Part shown: in pieces, positions 24,465 to 32,978 of the stretch
Layout: every line of letters begins with the position of its first letter
Position numbering within the stretch: the first letter of the stretch is position 1
Source of the DNA: Phycisphaerae bacterium
GTDB taxonomy: Bacteria > Planctomycetota > Phycisphaerae > SM23-33
NCBI GenBank assembly: GCA_003551645.1
Contig: PUND01000045.1
Coordinates: 1-47,106, forward strand
Length of the DNA stretch: 47,106 bases
Reading direction: 5' to 3'
Translations under genes and position numbers: made by a program
The notes under the pieces: generated by a model
Seen by the model: only the letters and a program-made list of their open reading frames with translations
Told to the model about the DNA's origin: nothing
Database searches by the model: none

Positions 24465-24875
24465 ATGCGGCTTCGTATGGCGAAAGTCCGCCGCAGACCC
24501 GACTGGCCCCTGTGGGCGGTGGCTATAGTGTCGGCGTGGCTGGCCCTGGTGGCCGGTGCGGTCCTTCTGATTCGGTACACCGGCACGGCCGTGGAGTTGT
24601 GCATTTTCAGGCGCCTTACCGGCCTGCCCTGCCCGACCTGCGGAGCCACGCGCGGCGTGCTGGAACTGCTGGCGGCCAGACCGGTCTCGGCCTGGCTGCA
24701 CAATCCGCTTCTGTTTACCGTCCTGGGCTTATGGATGGTCCTGGTGGGGGTGCGGATTCTGACCGGGCGTTCGCCGCGGCTGAATCTGACCCGGCCGCAG
24801 AAGGCCCTGGCGTGGGCGGCGGTCGCGGCCGCCGTGGCGGCAAACTGGCTGTACCTTATCCTCCATGTGGGGTAA
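24465..24875 (+). CDS. DUF2752 membrane protein
   Basis: A 136-aa protein with the DUF2752 hallmark LPCPTCGATRGVLELL between membrane segments (AVAIVSAWLALVAGAVLLI; LLFTVLGLWMVLVGVRIL; ALAWAAVAAAVAANWLYLIL). The CPTCG cysteines are invariant in the family; their role is unknown. Starts at GTG 24456, ATG 24465 and ATG 24477 are all possible; none has a strong ribosome site, consistent with translation coupled to member E twelve bases upstream. DUF2752 genes are often found beside DUF4190/GYF or TM2-type membrane genes, as here. Confidence 0.8.
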   Translation: MRLRMAKVRRRPDWPLWAVAIVSAWLALVAGAVLLIRYTGTAVELCIFRRLTGLPCPTCGATRGVLELLAARPVSAWLHNPLLFTVLGLWMVLVGVRILTGRSPRLNLTRPQKALAWAAVAAAVAANWLYLILHVG

Positions 24876-24936
24876 GATATTGAACGCGGGCGCTTTTTAA
24901 AGAGGGCGGCTGCCACATCCGGGAAAGGTGCGGCGA

Positions 24937-27093
24937 ATGCAGCAATGGTACGCCTATGTTGGCGGGGTCAGGTACGGGCCTGTTCCGTGGGAGACCCTGC
25001 AAAGCTGGGCCGCGGAGGGTCGGCTGAAAGCTCAGGACTTTGTCTGGACCGCCGGGATGGGTGACTGGGCCGGGGCGCTGACCATACCCGGCCTCCTGCC
25101 TCGCGTGAGCCGCGGCGGTGGCGGCGGCGTGCCCTACCCCGCCGCAAACGTGCGGGCACGGCCCGGCACCGGCGGGCATACCCGCAACGGCAAACTCACC
25201 GCCCGCGGCCGAAGACGGCTCTCCGGACGCTGGGGGCTGCCGATCGCCTTCTGCCTGCTGCTGTTTCTGATAGACTTTGCCGTCAGCAATGTTCCATGGA
25301 TAGGGGGCTTAATCAGTTTGGCGCTCGCCGGCCCGTTCGCATTCGGCTCGGCGCTGTTTTTCCTGGTGTTCAGCCGAGGCGGCCACGGCGACCTGGGTAT
25401 GATGTTCTCGGGTTTCAGACGTTTCGGCACGGCGATAGGGGCTTACATGTGGATGTTCCTGCTTCTGCTTCTGTGGGGGCTTTCGGGTGGCGCGATCGGC
25501 GCGGCCGTCGGCGGGGTGACGGGGCTGGCGGTTCGGGCCATTGCCGGCGTGCAGTGGTCGTTGGAGTACTGGCTGTGGATCAGCGGAGGGCTGGGGGCGG
25601 CGGTAATGTACACCTACGGGGCGATGTCCTACTCGCAGACGTTCTACATACTCTGCGACCATCCCCACTGCGGGGCGATCGAGGCGGTCTCGGACAGCCG
25701 GGACCTGATGATAGGCCACAAGGCCAAGCTCTTCTGGCTGCATGCCCGCTTCGCCGGCTGGATGGCGCTTTCGGTGTTCACGCTGTTCATCGGCATGTTG
25801 TGGTTGATCCCCTACATGTACACCGCCCTGGCGTGTTTTTACGACGATTTGCAGCGGCCGGCCGATCCCGGCCCCGCCCCGCAGCCGCAGGCAAACACGC
25901 AACCGGCGCCGAACCCCGCCCAGGCCACTGTGCCCTCGCCGTCCGGGCTGACAGATGTGCAGGCCGCCGACAAGCCGAGCGATTCTTCCTCGCCTTCCGA
26001 GCGTCGGATGCCGCCGGACCCGGACTCATGGTTCTACATCGAGGATGAGGGCGTTCGCGGACCGGTGGATAAGTGGACGCTCAGGCGGGATATCAAGGCC
26101 GGCCAAGTGTCTGAGGAGGCACTGGTATGGCAGCCCGGCCGGGCAATCTGGCGTTGCGCCGCCAGGGTGGACGAACTCTCACCCATCCGTACCCGCAGGT
26201 CCCCGGAGCTTGCATTGCCGCACGACCGGGACACCGGAACCGGCGGGGCAACGCCCAACGCCGACATCATCCGAGCGGCACAGGACGCCCTCGAGGGAAG
26301 CTGGGCGAGGTCCGCGGTGTTCTGTGCGGGAGTTATCCTGGTGTTGACGACGCTGGCCATGTTTGGCCACGTGGGCGGCCTTCCGCTGGCGTTCCTGGTC
26401 GCAGGGCAATTTTGCTTCGCCGCGGCTCTGTTCTTCCTGACGCTGGTCCGTCGGGGCAAGGCCCGCGTCGGCATGCTTTCGGCGGGGTTCCGGCGCCCGA
26501 TTCGCGCATTTGCCAGTTACCTGGGTGTCCTTCTGGTCCTGTTGCCTTACGCCGTCGGCGGCTGGATTATCGGCATGGTCCTTGGCGTGGCCGCGGGCGG
26601 CTTGTGGGCTGTGGCACGGGGGACATTCGACGTGATGGCCACCTCCTGGCTGTGGGGAGGCGTTGTGTGCGCCTCCGGCTTCGGGGTTCTGGCGTGGGTC
26701 AGCTACTGCCAGACTCCTTTCATAATGGTGGACCATCCGGACCGTTCCGTCTTCCAGGCGCTGAAAACCAGTGCCGATATGATGAACGGCCGGCGCGGCA
26801 AGTACGTTCGACTGTGTCTGTATTTCCTAGTGTGGTTCGTGCCGGTGGTGCTTTCGCTGGGGGTCGCCAGTCTGTGGATGTTCCCGCTTATGGGCGCATC
26901 GGCGGCGGCCTTTTATGACGACCTCCGACCGCCTCCGGTGGCATCGGAAAAAGAGCAGCCGAACCTGGCCGAAACGGAAAAAGACCCGGACGCCGGCTCG
27001 GACGCCGGATGGATGTTGCCGGATTTGTCAAATATCGCCCGTCGGAGGCGCGGCGATTCCCGGCCGGGTGCTTCGACGATCGCCGGGCCGTGA
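24937..27093 (+). CDS. GYF_2-DUF975-GYF_2-DUF975 membrane protein (internally duplicated)
   Basis: A 718-aa protein with two copies of one module. GYF 1 is residues 1-55 (MQQWYAYVGGVRYGPVPWET). DUF975 domain 1 (~105-300) has several helices and the signature HPHCGAIEAVSDSRDLMIGH ... LFIGMLWLIPYMYTALACFYDDL. A Pro/Gln/Ala linker (~300-345) follows, then GYF 2 (~358-412, WFYIEDEGVRGPVDKWTLRR) and DUF975 domain 2 (~430-660, HPDRSVFQALKTSADMMNGR ... ASLWMFPLMGASAAAFYDDL). A charged C-terminal tail follows. DUF975 proteins are polytopic membrane proteins of unknown function. ATG 24937 is preferred over GTG 24928 because MQQWY aligns with the starts of B-E. The end lies 14 bp before mnmG. Confidence 0.85.
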   Translation: MQQWYAYVGGVRYGPVPWETLQSWAAEGRLKAQDFVWTAGMGDWAGALTIPGLLPRVSRGGGGGVPYPAANVRARPGTGGHTRNGKLTARGRRRLSGRWGLPIAFCLLLFLIDFAVSNVPWIGGLISLALAGPFAFGSALFFLVFSRGGHGDLGMMFSGFRRFGTAIGAYMWMFLLLLLWGLSGGAIGAAVGGVTGLAVRAIAGVQWSLEYWLWISGGLGAAVMYTYGAMSYSQTFYILCDHPHCGAIEAVSDSRDLMIGHKAKLFWLHARFAGWMALSVFTLFIGMLWLIPYMYTALACFYDDLQRPADPGPAPQPQANTQPAPNPAQATVPSPSGLTDVQAADKPSDSSSPSERRMPPDPDSWFYIEDEGVRGPVDKWTLRRDIKAGQVSEEALVWQPGRAIWRCAARVDELSPIRTRRSPELALPHDRDTGTGGATPNADIIRAAQDALEGSWARSAVFCAGVILVLTTLAMFGHVGGLPLAFLVAGQFCFAAALFFLTLVRRGKARVGMLSAGFRRPIRAFASYLGVLLVLLPYAVGGWIIGMVLGVAAGGLWAVARGTFDVMATSWLWGGVVCASGFGVLAWVSYCQTPFIMVDHPDRSVFQALKTSADMMNGRRGKYVRLCLYFLVWFVPVVLSLGVASLWMFPLMGASAAAFYDDLRPPPVASEKEQPNLAETEKDPDAGSDAGWMLPDLSNIARRRRGDSRPGASTIAGP

Positions 27094-27099
27094 TATAAT
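27072..27099 (+). promoter_or_regulatory. Promoter of mnmG, implying a leaderless transcript
   Basis: TTCGAC (27072-27077) and perfect TATAAT (27094-27099) with a 16-bp spacer. The ATG at 27108 is 8 nt after the -10 box, so transcription should begin at or within about two nucleotides of the start codon. No ribosome site exists upstream. The -35 lies inside the end of the DUF975 gene. Confidence 0.65.
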
Positions 27100-27107
27100 C
27101 GCCCCCG

Positions 27108-29099
27108 ATGCGGCGTAAGTTCGACATAGTGGTCATCGGCGGCGGCCATGCCGGCGTGGAGGCGGCGCGGGCGGCCGCGCGCATGGGGGCGGCTACAGCC
27201 CTGGTAACGCTCGCGCCGGAAACCATAGCCAGGATGGCCTGCAACCCCGCCGTCGGGGGTGTCGGCAAGGGGCAGATCGTCCGCGAAATTGACGCCCTCG
27301 GCGGGTTGATGGGCCTTGCCGCCGACGCCACGGCCATTCAATTCCGCATGCTCAACCGCTCCAAAGGCCCGGCCGTCTGGGGACCGCGCTGCCAGAGCGA
27401 CCGCCACGCCTACAGCGCCTGGGTGAGGAAGGCCCTGGCCGATGAGCCGAATCTGACCATCGTCGCCGCCGAGGCGACCGAGCTTCTGACAGAGAACGGG
27501 CGGATTGTCGGCGTCCGAGTGGAAACCGGCGGCGACGCCGGGGCGAGTTCACCGGCCGGCGGAGTCGAAGGGCCGCCCGGACAAGAGTCGGCCCCGCTGG
27601 ACAGCGAACTCGGCCGCGCCGAAAAGGCCTCACAAGCGGTCCGGCGCCAGGCCGACCTTCGCTGCGATGCGGTGGTGGTGACCGCCGGGACGTTTCTTTC
27701 CGGTCTGATGCACATCGGCGAGAAGCGCTGGTCCGGCGGGCGATACGGCGAGCGCCCGGCGAACAAGCTCAGCGATTCGCTGCGGGCGGCGGGCCTGCGA
27801 TTGGAGCGGCTCAAGACAGACACCTGCCCGCGAATCGCCGCCGAGAGCATCGATATCTCCCGCTGTACGGCTCAGCAAGGGGACGAGCCGCCGACGCCGT
27901 TTTCGTTCCTCAACGACACCGTCGATATCGAGCAGGTCCACTGCTACCTGACCGAGACCAACGAGGCCGTCCACGAGATTGTCCGCGACAATATCCATCG
28001 GTCGCCGCAGTTTTCCGGGCGGATAGAGACGTTCGGGCCGAGGTACTGTCCCTCGTTCGAGATAAAAATCGTCCGCTTCCCCGACAAGCCGTCCCATCAG
28101 GTGTTCCTGGAGCCGGAGGGCAGAGACACCAACTGGGTGTACGCCAACGGCATCACCACATCACTGCCGGTGGATGTCCAGGAGCGGATGGTCCGAGGCA
28201 TCGCCGGGCTGGAGAACGCCCGGGTGCTGCGCTGGGGCTACGCCATCGAGTACGATTTCGCCCCGCCCACGCAACTGCGCGCATCGCTGGAGACCCGGCA
28301 GATACGCGGGCTGTACCTCGCCGGACAGGTCAGCGGCACCACCGGCTACGAGGAGGCGGCCGCCCAGGGGCTTATCGCGGGCATCAACGCCGCGCTGGCC
28401 CTGCGAGGGGATGACCCGCTGGTCCTGCGGCGCGACCAGGCGTATATCGGCGTGATGATAGACGACCTCGTGACCAAGGGTGTCACCGAGCCGTATCGGA
28501 TGTTCACCAGCCGGGCCGAGCATCGCCTGCTGCTGCGCGCGGACAACGCCGACCGCCGGCTGACGCCTGTAGGACTGGAGGTCGGTCTGGTGGACGAGCG
28601 CCGCCGGCGGCGCTACCAGACGGCTGTGGGAGCGGTTGAGCGGGCCGAAACGCTGCTGAAATCCGCCCGCAGTGGCGGAAAGACGCCGTGGAAACTGCTG
28701 TGCCGACCGGAAATGACGCTCGCAAAGGCGGCCGAAGCCCTTCCACCGGCGGCGGCCGAGGAACTGGCCCGGCTGCGGGAAGAGCACCCCGGCCCCCTTG
28801 AGTCGTTGCGGGTAGATGCGCGATACAGCGGCTACGTCGAACGACAGGAGGCGGAACTGCGCAGGATGCGCGAGCTTGAAAGCCGCCGTCTGTCCGAAAC
28901 GCTGGATTACCACAACGTTCCCCACCTCCGCCACGAGGCCAGAGAGAAGCTTTCCGCCGTCCGCCCCCGCTCGCTCGGCCAGGCGCTGCGGGTCAGCGGC
29001 ATAACGCCGGCGGATATTACCGTCCTGGCCATACACCTCTCGGCCGGCGGCAAGAGGGGAAATGTCGGCTCGGAAACTGGTAATATGGGCAAAATGTGA
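27108..29099 (+). CDS. mnmG: tRNA uridine-5-carboxymethylaminomethyl modification enzyme MnmG (GidA)
   Basis: A 663-aa FAD protein. Signatures: FDIVVIGGGHAGVEAARAAA (dinucleotide fold), CNPAVGGVGKGQIVREIDAL, FRMLNRSKGPAVWGPRCQSD, FLSGLMHIGEKRW, and the GidA C-terminal block AEHRLLLRADNADRRLTPVG, LDYHNVPHLRHEAREKL. With MnmE it makes cmnm5U34 in tRNA. Between GRIVGVRVETG and ADLRCDAVVVTAG, where relatives have only a few residues, there is a ~40-residue Gly/Pro/Ala-rich insert (about 143-183). The tail GGKRGNVGSETGNMGKM after LSAG is also atypical. The gene has a promoter that implies a leaderless mRNA. Confidence 0.96.
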   Translation: MRRKFDIVVIGGGHAGVEAARAAARMGAATALVTLAPETIARMACNPAVGGVGKGQIVREIDALGGLMGLAADATAIQFRMLNRSKGPAVWGPRCQSDRHAYSAWVRKALADEPNLTIVAAEATELLTENGRIVGVRVETGGDAGASSPAGGVEGPPGQESAPLDSELGRAEKASQAVRRQADLRCDAVVVTAGTFLSGLMHIGEKRWSGGRYGERPANKLSDSLRAAGLRLERLKTDTCPRIAAESIDISRCTAQQGDEPPTPFSFLNDTVDIEQVHCYLTETNEAVHEIVRDNIHRSPQFSGRIETFGPRYCPSFEIKIVRFPDKPSHQVFLEPEGRDTNWVYANGITTSLPVDVQERMVRGIAGLENARVLRWGYAIEYDFAPPTQLRASLETRQIRGLYLAGQVSGTTGYEEAAAQGLIAGINAALALRGDDPLVLRRDQAYIGVMIDDLVTKGVTEPYRMFTSRAEHRLLLRADNADRRLTPVGLEVGLVDERRRRRYQTAVGAVERAETLLKSARSGGKTPWKLLCRPEMTLAKAAEALPPAAAEELARLREEHPGPLESLRVDARYSGYVERQEAELRRMRELESRRLSETLDYHNVPHLRHEAREKLSAVRPRSLGQALRVSGITPADITVLAIHLSAGGKRGNVGSETGNMGKM

Positions 29100-29444
29100 A
29101 GCATGGCGAATGTTAGCCGGCGTCAAGATGTGCGGATTTTTTCCCAAAAAGGCGACCCGCCGAATGGTCTGCGTGTAACGACTTTGATTTACAAGGTTTA
29201 CACCAAGACCCTCACAGGGGATGGGGCTAATGGAGTTTGCGGCTGCTGTCGATAATCACCATGCAAGGATGCGGAAGGTCGGTCCGGCAAGGGGTCGAAG
29301 ACCGGCTTAGAGAATTGGTATCCGTCGGGACCGGGCATAAGGCCGGGACATTGCGACTCGTCCGTAGGGACGCGGACGGGTCGCCGGCAAGCCCCCCCGA
29401 GCCGTTGCGGCGGTGTCCTCGCGGCGGGAACGGACAGGCAAAGG
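29100..29444. other. Intergenic region between mnmG and flgM
   Basis: 345 bp without a convincing gene. It contains a TTTTTTCCCAAAAA stretch near 29140 without a clear stem and, at 29228-29255, a possible sigma-28-like promoter listed separately. Confidence 0.5.
29228..29255 (+). promoter_or_regulatory. Possible sigma-28 (FliA)-type promoter upstream of flgM
   Basis: TAATGGAG (29228-29235), 12-nt spacer, GTCGATAA (29248-29255). The -10 differs from GCCGATAA at one base; the -35 is a poor match to TAAAGTTT. It lies about 190 nt before flgM. FliA-dependent flgM transcription is known in other bacteria, which is the main reason to list it. Confidence 0.22.
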
Positions 29445-29717
29445 ATGAACATAAACGGAATACAACCACCAACACCACCGGATTCACCACAGTCGGTCGA
29501 TAAGGTTACTCCGGCTCAGAACGGTATGGAGCCGCAGGCGACCGGCGATGTCGTTGAGATCTCCACCGCGGCACGGTTGGCCGCAAAGATAAGTGAAGTC
29601 CCCGAAGTCCGCTGGGACCTGGTAGAGAAGGTCAAGTCGGAGATAGAGGCCGGCACCTACGAGACTCCCGAGCGGCTGGAGATCGCCGTGAACAGGATCA
29701 TGGAGGACCTGTTCTAG
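29445..29717 (+). CDS. flgM: FlgM-like anti-sigma-28 factor
   Basis: A 90-aa protein. The N-terminal half is low-complexity (PPTPPDSPQSVD). The C-terminal half has the FlgM pattern: DVVEISTAARLAAKI, VPEVRWDLVEKVKSEIEAGT, YETPERLEIAVNRIMEDL. FlgM binds and silences the flagellar sigma factor until the hook is complete and FlgM is exported. No flagellar structural gene lies in the window, so it is an orphan here, followed by an intrinsic terminator and then by a signalling operon. The ribosome site is weak. Confidence 0.8.
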   Translation: MNINGIQPPTPPDSPQSVDKVTPAQNGMEPQATGDVVEISTAARLAAKISEVPEVRWDLVEKVKSEIEAGTYETPERLEIAVNRIMEDLF

Positions 29718-29753
29718 TTCATCAATGGCTGAGCATTGAAGGCGCAATAGCGG

Positions 29754-29786
29754 AAAGCGGGCGCGGAAGGAACCGTGCCCGTTTTT
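29754..29786 (+). terminator. Intrinsic terminator of flgM
   Basis: Stem GGGCGCGG (29759-29766) with CCGTGCCC (29773-29780), one G-U pair, 6-nt loop AAGGAA, then GTTTTT; flanking AAAGC extends pairing into the T-run. It is 37 bp after the flgM stop. Confidence 0.85.
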
Positions 29787-30184
29787 AACGCGCTGAATGG
29801 GCGGCCGCAGCGTCATCAAGCTCATGCGGCTCGCCGGGGTCACGCAGTTCTCCAGGGGCATGTCGCGCACAGAATGCACTCCGCGAGTCCGCCTTACGCA
29901 CCGCTGCCTGCTTTTGGCTCACAACCTCCGGACGCACTCCAGTAGCTTCGCGGGATGAAGCGAATGTCCACCGCGTGGCGAGTCGGCCCCGTCCGCCCAA
30001 GTTTTTTTGCCGTTCACAGCGTTACTCTCTTCCCGTCGGCGTGTTAATTTGGGTAGAATCGGAAAACTGTACGGCTTGGGCAATCAAGTCAACGCCGTTT
30101 CCTGGCCGATGAAATGGTTAGGTCCCGCCGTCTCGTACGGATTGGCCGGACGGGGACGTGGAGACCGCCGCGGGAGGTAACACC
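29787..30184. other. Intergenic region upstream of the signalling operon
   Basis: About 400 bp with no supported gene; short open frames on both strands have no recognisable features. A TAGAAT at 30054-30059 could be a -10 box with a poor -35 (TTCCCG). The run GTTTTTTTGC at 30001 has no stem before it. Confidence 0.4.
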
Positions 30185-30754
30185 GTGAGACACAAGAGCG
30201 TATTCACAACCGGCGAGGCAGCGGAAGTCTGTCGCCTGTCGCAACAGACCATCATCCGGTGCTTTGACAGTGGTCAGCTTCAGGGCTTTCGCGTACCGGG
30301 CAGCAAGTTCCGCCGCATCCCGCGCGATTCGCTGGTCAAGTTCATGGAAGACAACGGCATCCCCACCGATGCGCTCGGCAGCGACAAGATCCGCGTGCTG
30401 GTTGTGGACGACGACCCGGAAATAACCGAGTTGTTCGTGGATGTGCTGGAATCGGACGGCAGATTTGAGGTCCACACCGCCAGCACCGGCTATGACGCCG
30501 GGGTAATGACGCAGAAGTTCAACCCGGACGTCGTAGTGCTCGACTACATGCTCCCGGACGTCAACGGCGACGTCGTCTGTAAGACCATTCGGGACAACCC
30601 GGAGCTGAATCGTATCAGGATCCTCTTCATCTCCGGGGTGGTCGCGCCGTCGGAGGTCGGCCGACTGAAAGGCGCCGGCGCGGACGACTTTATCAAGAAG
30701 CCGTTCAACATGGAGCAGGTCATCGATCGCATGGTCAAGCTTGTGAAGACCTGA
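30185..30754 (+). CDS. Excisionase/MerR-type HTH fused to a response-regulator receiver domain
   Basis: A 189-aa protein. The N-terminal HTH is of the helix-turn-helix_17/excisionase type (residues ~5-55: FTTGEAAEVCRLSQQTIIRC, GQLQGFRVPGSKFRRIPR, DSLVKFMEDNGIP). A receiver domain follows (~67-185) with acidic pair VVDDD, phospho-acceptor D120 (VVLDYMLPDVNG), conserved Ser (LFISG) and Lys (FIKKPF). The order HTH-then-REC is the reverse of ordinary response regulators. GTG 30185 is chosen because GGGAGG lies 7 nt before it. First gene of an operon with an HDOD-kinase and a REC-GAF protein. Confidence 0.85.
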   Translation: MRHKSVFTTGEAAEVCRLSQQTIIRCFDSGQLQGFRVPGSKFRRIPRDSLVKFMEDNGIPTDALGSDKIRVLVVDDDPEITELFVDVLESDGRFEVHTASTGYDAGVMTQKFNPDVVVLDYMLPDVNGDVVCKTIRDNPELNRIRILFISGVVAPSEVGRLKGAGADDFIKKPFNMEQVIDRMVKLVKT

Positions 30755-30770
30755 CGGAGGGGCGTCAACT

Positions 30771-32978
30771 GTGGCTGAGGAGTCGGGAAAGACCCCACCG
30801 ATAGGCGAGGCGTTGACGGCCGAGTTGTTCGCGCAGGCGTTGCGCGAGTCGGACGGGCTGTCGGCCGATCCGCTGGTCGCGGCCGCTGTTGTGGAGCTTA
30901 CCGGCACCGAGTCCGCCGACGATTCAACGGATACGCTGTGCCGCGTGGTGTCGGCGGATGTGGCCATCGCCGCACAGTTGCTATCGACGGCGCGGCGGCA
31001 ACACCCGCGAACAGCGGACCTGCCGGCGGCGGTCGATTCGCTGGGGCTTGCCGGCGTGAGGTCGGTTGTGCTGTCGATGCGACTGTGGGACAGCGAAGAT
31101 CTTGAGCAGGCCGCTTTCCGCCGGGGGTTGGCGCTGCATTCGCTGGCCGTCGCGGCCGCCGCGAAGATGCTCTGTGCCGCCTCGGCCGTGATGCTGGAAC
31201 CGCCGCGCGCGCATGTGTGCGGATTGCTGCACGATGCGGGCAAGCTCGCCCTCGCGGATGTCGCCCCGAAAAGTCACGCCCGCGCCCGCGACGAGGCCCG
31301 CCTCCACGCCGACGACCTGGCCGTGCGGGAACGGGCGGTCATCGGTCTGGACCACACCGTCGCCGGCAGACATCTCTCGGAGCAGTGGCGGCTGGGAGAG
31401 GAGATAAGCGATGCCGCCTGGCTGCATCACCAGCCGGTCGAGTCGCTTCCGCCCTCCCCCGCAAAGGCCGAGCCGGCTCTGCTGACTGCGCTGGCCGACG
31501 CCGTGGCACGCGTTGGCGGCGCCGGCGATTCCGGCAGCCATGACCGAATCACTATTCCCGAGGCAATTCTTGACCGCCTCCGGCTGAGCGGCTCTGAGAT
31601 ATCGGCCGTCACCGAGCAGATAACGGTAGAGCTTGAGACCGCCCGTTCGGTCTTCGACGGGGACGAGTCGGCCGCCGAGTCGGCCGTCAGGCGCGCCCGC
31701 ATGGAGCTTGCCCGAGAATCGGCGGCAAGGCCGGATGCGGCCGCGGACCGGCTTGCGGAACTCACAGGGCGCATCGACGGCGAGTCGGAGTTGCTGGATA
31801 TCGTCTCGGCGGTCGCGACCGGGCTGGCAGCCGGCGGTGACAGCCAAGATACGGTCGTGTACGCGATAGAGCAGTCGTACGAGTCGGTGGTGCTGGCTCG
31901 CTGTGGCCGCGACGGGCGCTGCCGGAGACGGATTCTGCGGATGCCGCCCGGTCTGAACCCGGTGGACCCGCCCGCGGCCGATGTCCCGGCCGAGACGGTA
32001 GCGGAACTGCTTTTCGCCGAGCCGGAGGCGATTACCGATTTCGCCCCGCCGGCGGGCAGAGCGCATCGGCCCCTTCTCAGCGGTGGAACCTGGGTCGGCG
32101 GGGTGTTTCACAGCGGCCGGGCTGTATGCTCGGGCCTTGAGGCGATTGCCCCGGTACTGGGGCTTGTGCTGGGCCTCGGCGCCGCGCGGGCAGGTGCCCA
32201 AAGGCGGGCCGAGGGGCTTGCCGCCGCCTGCCGGGCGCTGGAGGCCTCACGCGGAGAGCTGGCGGACAGTCGCACGCTTGCGGCAGTCGGACAGATGGCC
32301 GCCGGCGCGGCGCACGAGATGAATACACCGCTTGCGGTCATATCCGGCCGGGCGCAGTGGATGCTCAGCCGATGCGAGGACGATGCCCAGCGGCGCATCT
32401 GGCGGACCATTTCCGACCAGGCGCAGCGGGTCAGCGACATCGTCACGGCTCTGATGGAATTCGCCGAGCCGACGGCGCCCAGGCCGGAGCCACTGGAGGT
32501 GGCGCGGTTGTTCGCCGGTGCGGTGGAGCGGTTTTCCGGTTCGGAACATCCTCAGGCCAGCTCCGCTTGTGTCGATATAGAGGTTGCAGAGGATACGCCG
32601 GCGGTATGGGCGGACAGGTCTCAGTTGTCCTCGGCGCTTGGCGAGCTGCTGGCCAACGCGGCGACGGCGGCAGAGACTACCGGCGTTCGGCTCTGGGCCT
32701 GCCCGGACGCCGCCGGTCGGAAGGTTGTGCTGGCGGTAAGCGACACCGGCCCCGGCATGGATGCACGTTCGGCCGACGCCGCGGCAACGCCGTTTTACTC
32801 GTCGCGGCAGGCGGGGCGGCGAAGAGGACTGGGACTGTCGATGGCCAAGCGGTTCGCCGAGATAAACGGCGGTTCGCTTCGCATAGAGACCGACCCCGGC
32901 AAAGGAACAACGGTGAGGATTGAGTTACCCGCGGCAGGGAGTGGTGATGAAGACCAACGACGTACAGACGACGCGTAG
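30771..32978 (+). CDS. HDOD-domain hybrid histidine kinase
   Basis: A 735-aa soluble protein (no membrane segment). Residues ~15-240 are an HDOD domain (DTLCRVVSADVAIAAQLLST, LAGVRSVVLSMRLWD, HVCGLLHDAGKLALAD, LDHTVAGRHLSEQW). A middle, poorly conserved region (~330-485) may be GAF-like. The kinase core has H515 in AAHEMNTPLAVISGRAQ, an N box LGELLANAATAAE, G1 DTGPGMD and G2 RRGLGLSMAKRF. Such HDOD kinases act in cytosolic signalling; the input is unknown. It starts at GTG 30771 with GGAGGGG 12 nt upstream, 16 bp after the HTH-REC gene. Its 3' end overlaps the next gene by 32 bp. Confidence 0.88.
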   Translation: MAEESGKTPPIGEALTAELFAQALRESDGLSADPLVAAAVVELTGTESADDSTDTLCRVVSADVAIAAQLLSTARRQHPRTADLPAAVDSLGLAGVRSVVLSMRLWDSEDLEQAAFRRGLALHSLAVAAAAKMLCAASAVMLEPPRAHVCGLLHDAGKLALADVAPKSHARARDEARLHADDLAVRERAVIGLDHTVAGRHLSEQWRLGEEISDAAWLHHQPVESLPPSPAKAEPALLTALADAVARVGGAGDSGSHDRITIPEAILDRLRLSGSEISAVTEQITVELETARSVFDGDESAAESAVRRARMELARESAARPDAAADRLAELTGRIDGESELLDIVSAVATGLAAGGDSQDTVVYAIEQSYESVVLARCGRDGRCRRRILRMPPGLNPVDPPAADVPAETVAELLFAEPEAITDFAPPAGRAHRPLLSGGTWVGGVFHSGRAVCSGLEAIAPVLGLVLGLGAARAGAQRRAEGLAAACRALEASRGELADSRTLAAVGQMAAGAAHEMNTPLAVISGRAQWMLSRCEDDAQRRIWRTISDQAQRVSDIVTALMEFAEPTAPRPEPLEVARLFAGAVERFSGSEHPQASSACVDIEVAEDTPAVWADRSQLSSALGELLANAATAAETTGVRLWACPDAAGRKVVLAVSDTGPGMDARSADAAATPFYSSRQAGRRRGLGLSMAKRFAEINGGSLRIETDPGKGTTVRIELPAAGSGDEDQRRTDDA

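Noticed and set aside
29785-30000. 71-aa minus-strand open frame upstream of the signalling operon
   Set aside because: No ribosome site, low-complexity translation and no coding bias.
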